Shown: positions 63,615-64,000 of the stretch, in pieces
How positions within the stretch are numbered: position 1 is the first letter of the stretch
Layout: every line of letters starts with the position of its first letter
Position numbers and translations under genes: made by a program
Origin: Flavobacteriia bacterium
GTDB lineage: Bacteria; Bacteroidota; Bacteroidia; Flavobacteriales_D; Crocinitomicaceae
Direction of reading: 5' to 3'
Assembly: GCA_947446925.1 (NCBI GenBank)
Contig: CANFHU010000003.1
Coordinates: forward strand, 1 to 64,000
DNA length: 64,000 nt
The notes under the pieces: model-generated
Database searches by the model: none
Seen by the model: only the letters and a program-made list of their open reading frames with translations
What the model was told of the DNA's origin: nothing

Positions 63615-64000
63615 TTGAAATCAACTTCTGCTTTTTTTTTATTCCTATTTCACTTAATTTTTTGGGTAGCACTTTATTTAGTTCCTTTTGTCGATCCAAG
63701 GGGTATTCATTCTGTAGATAAAAGTCTTAACCCTAATTTCTTTTTTGACATTCATTTACTTATAAATCACGCTTTTTTTATTTTCGTCTTTTATTTTAAT
63801 AGCAATTATTTAATCCCTAAATTTTTAAAAAAGTCCAGAAAAATAGAATATACGATTATTCTTTTTCTTGTAGTTATTCTAATTCTAAGTTTATCTTATA
63901 TTATTTTTCCTTCATTACGATTACCTAATCCACCTATAGGTGCTCCAAGGTTACCAAGTATAAATGTACTTCGATTGAATCAAACGATTGCGTTAGCGAT
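63615..64000 (+). CDS. N-terminal part of a membrane protein, possibly a LytS/YehU-type sensor kinase
   Basis: The frame is open from a TTG at 63615 to the window edge (128 codons); an in-frame stop at 63603 leaves no ATG choice. Three hydrophobic segments are visible (AFFLFLFHLIFWVALYLVPF, LLINHAFFIFVFYF, TIILFLVVILILSLSYIIF), with NYLIPKFLKK between the second and third. The pattern HLIFW...N.YLIPKFL resembles the membrane part of Bacteroidota sensor kinases that work with LytTR regulators. The kinase domain would lie outside the window, so this is tentative. Confidence 0.55.
   Translation, partial: MKSTSAFFLFLFHLIFWVALYLVPFVDPRGIHSVDKSLNPNFFFDIHLLINHAFFIFVFYFNSNYLIPKFLKKSRKIEYTIILFLVVILILSLSYIIFPSLRLPNPPIGAPRLPSINVLRLNQTIALA

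Noticed and set aside
1-64000. tRNA or rRNA genes in intergenic gaps
   Set aside because: Each gap was read for GC-rich cloverleaf ends and CCA or anticodon-loop patterns and none was found.

Overview
The window is low-G+C DNA from a member of the Bacteroidota, most likely Flavobacteriales. The signs are Bacteroidota-type -7 promoter boxes (TAnnTTTG) just upstream of many genes, almost no Shine-Dalgarno sequences, two proteins with type IX secretion (T9SS) sorting tails, a PorE-like T9SS anchor, an RprXY-like two-component pair, FISUMP and YwqK/MORN-type exported proteins, and eukaryote-like single-chain glycyl-tRNA synthetase. Genus or species cannot be fixed from the sequence. No tRNA, rRNA or CRISPR array was seen.

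Layout. 1-431 is the 3' end of a conserved Bacteroidota gene. 587-2366 is an intact IS1182-type insertion sequence. 2421-7621 (minus) holds pth, an RprXY-like regulator pair, Kdo transferase waaA and an outer-membrane protein. 7789-15949 (plus) is a tight eight-gene nucleotide-sugar operon. It can make UDP-xylose (Ugd + UXS), a UDP-2,3-diacetamido-uronic acid (WbpA/B/E/D-like set) and dTDP-4-keto-6-deoxyglucose (RfbB), and ends with a CpsB-type tyrosine phosphatase. 16017-21768 has glyS, two peptidyl-prolyl isomerases (one a cyclophilin-FKBP fusion), a PMT-type glycosyltransferase and an unrecognised exported protein. 21825-25128 encodes the two methylmalonyl-CoA mutase subunits. 25264-31645 has a metal-binding lipoprotein, an atypical NarL-type regulator with no phosphoacceptor Asp, FISUMP and MORN exported proteins, gcvP and an XRE regulator.

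32029-36702 is a surface-protein locus: a small lipoprotein, a small T9SS cargo and a 1243-residue collagen-like protein with seven EF-hand-like modules. 37015-38145 is a Fic protein preceded by a duplicated palindromic element. 38164-44615 has an orphan histidine kinase, a PfkB-type kinase, a five-repeat DUF349 protein overlapping a small membrane protein, and a LOG-family enzyme. 44753-54474 (minus) is a second polysaccharide operon: GT4 glycosyltransferase, Wza-like export protein, Wzc-like tyrosine kinase with a (Tyr-Gly)14 tail, RfbC, a WecA/MraY-type initiating transferase, a MltD-like lytic transglycosylase and UvrA. 54613-64000 has cell-wall genes (dacB, ddl), a PASTA protein, a large T9SS cargo, an RluD-type pseudouridine synthase, a PorE-like protein and the start of a membrane protein that may be a sensor kinase.

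The two polysaccharide operons probably serve one system. The first makes activated sugars and carries the phosphatase; the second starts chains on lipid carrier, exports them and carries the matching tyrosine kinase. I did not find one clear undescribed system. The strongest leads are the hexanucleotide-repeat tyrosine tail of the Wzc-like kinase, the modular collagen/EF-hand surface protein, the Fic gene with its duplicated palindromes, and the receiver domain that lost its phosphorylation site.
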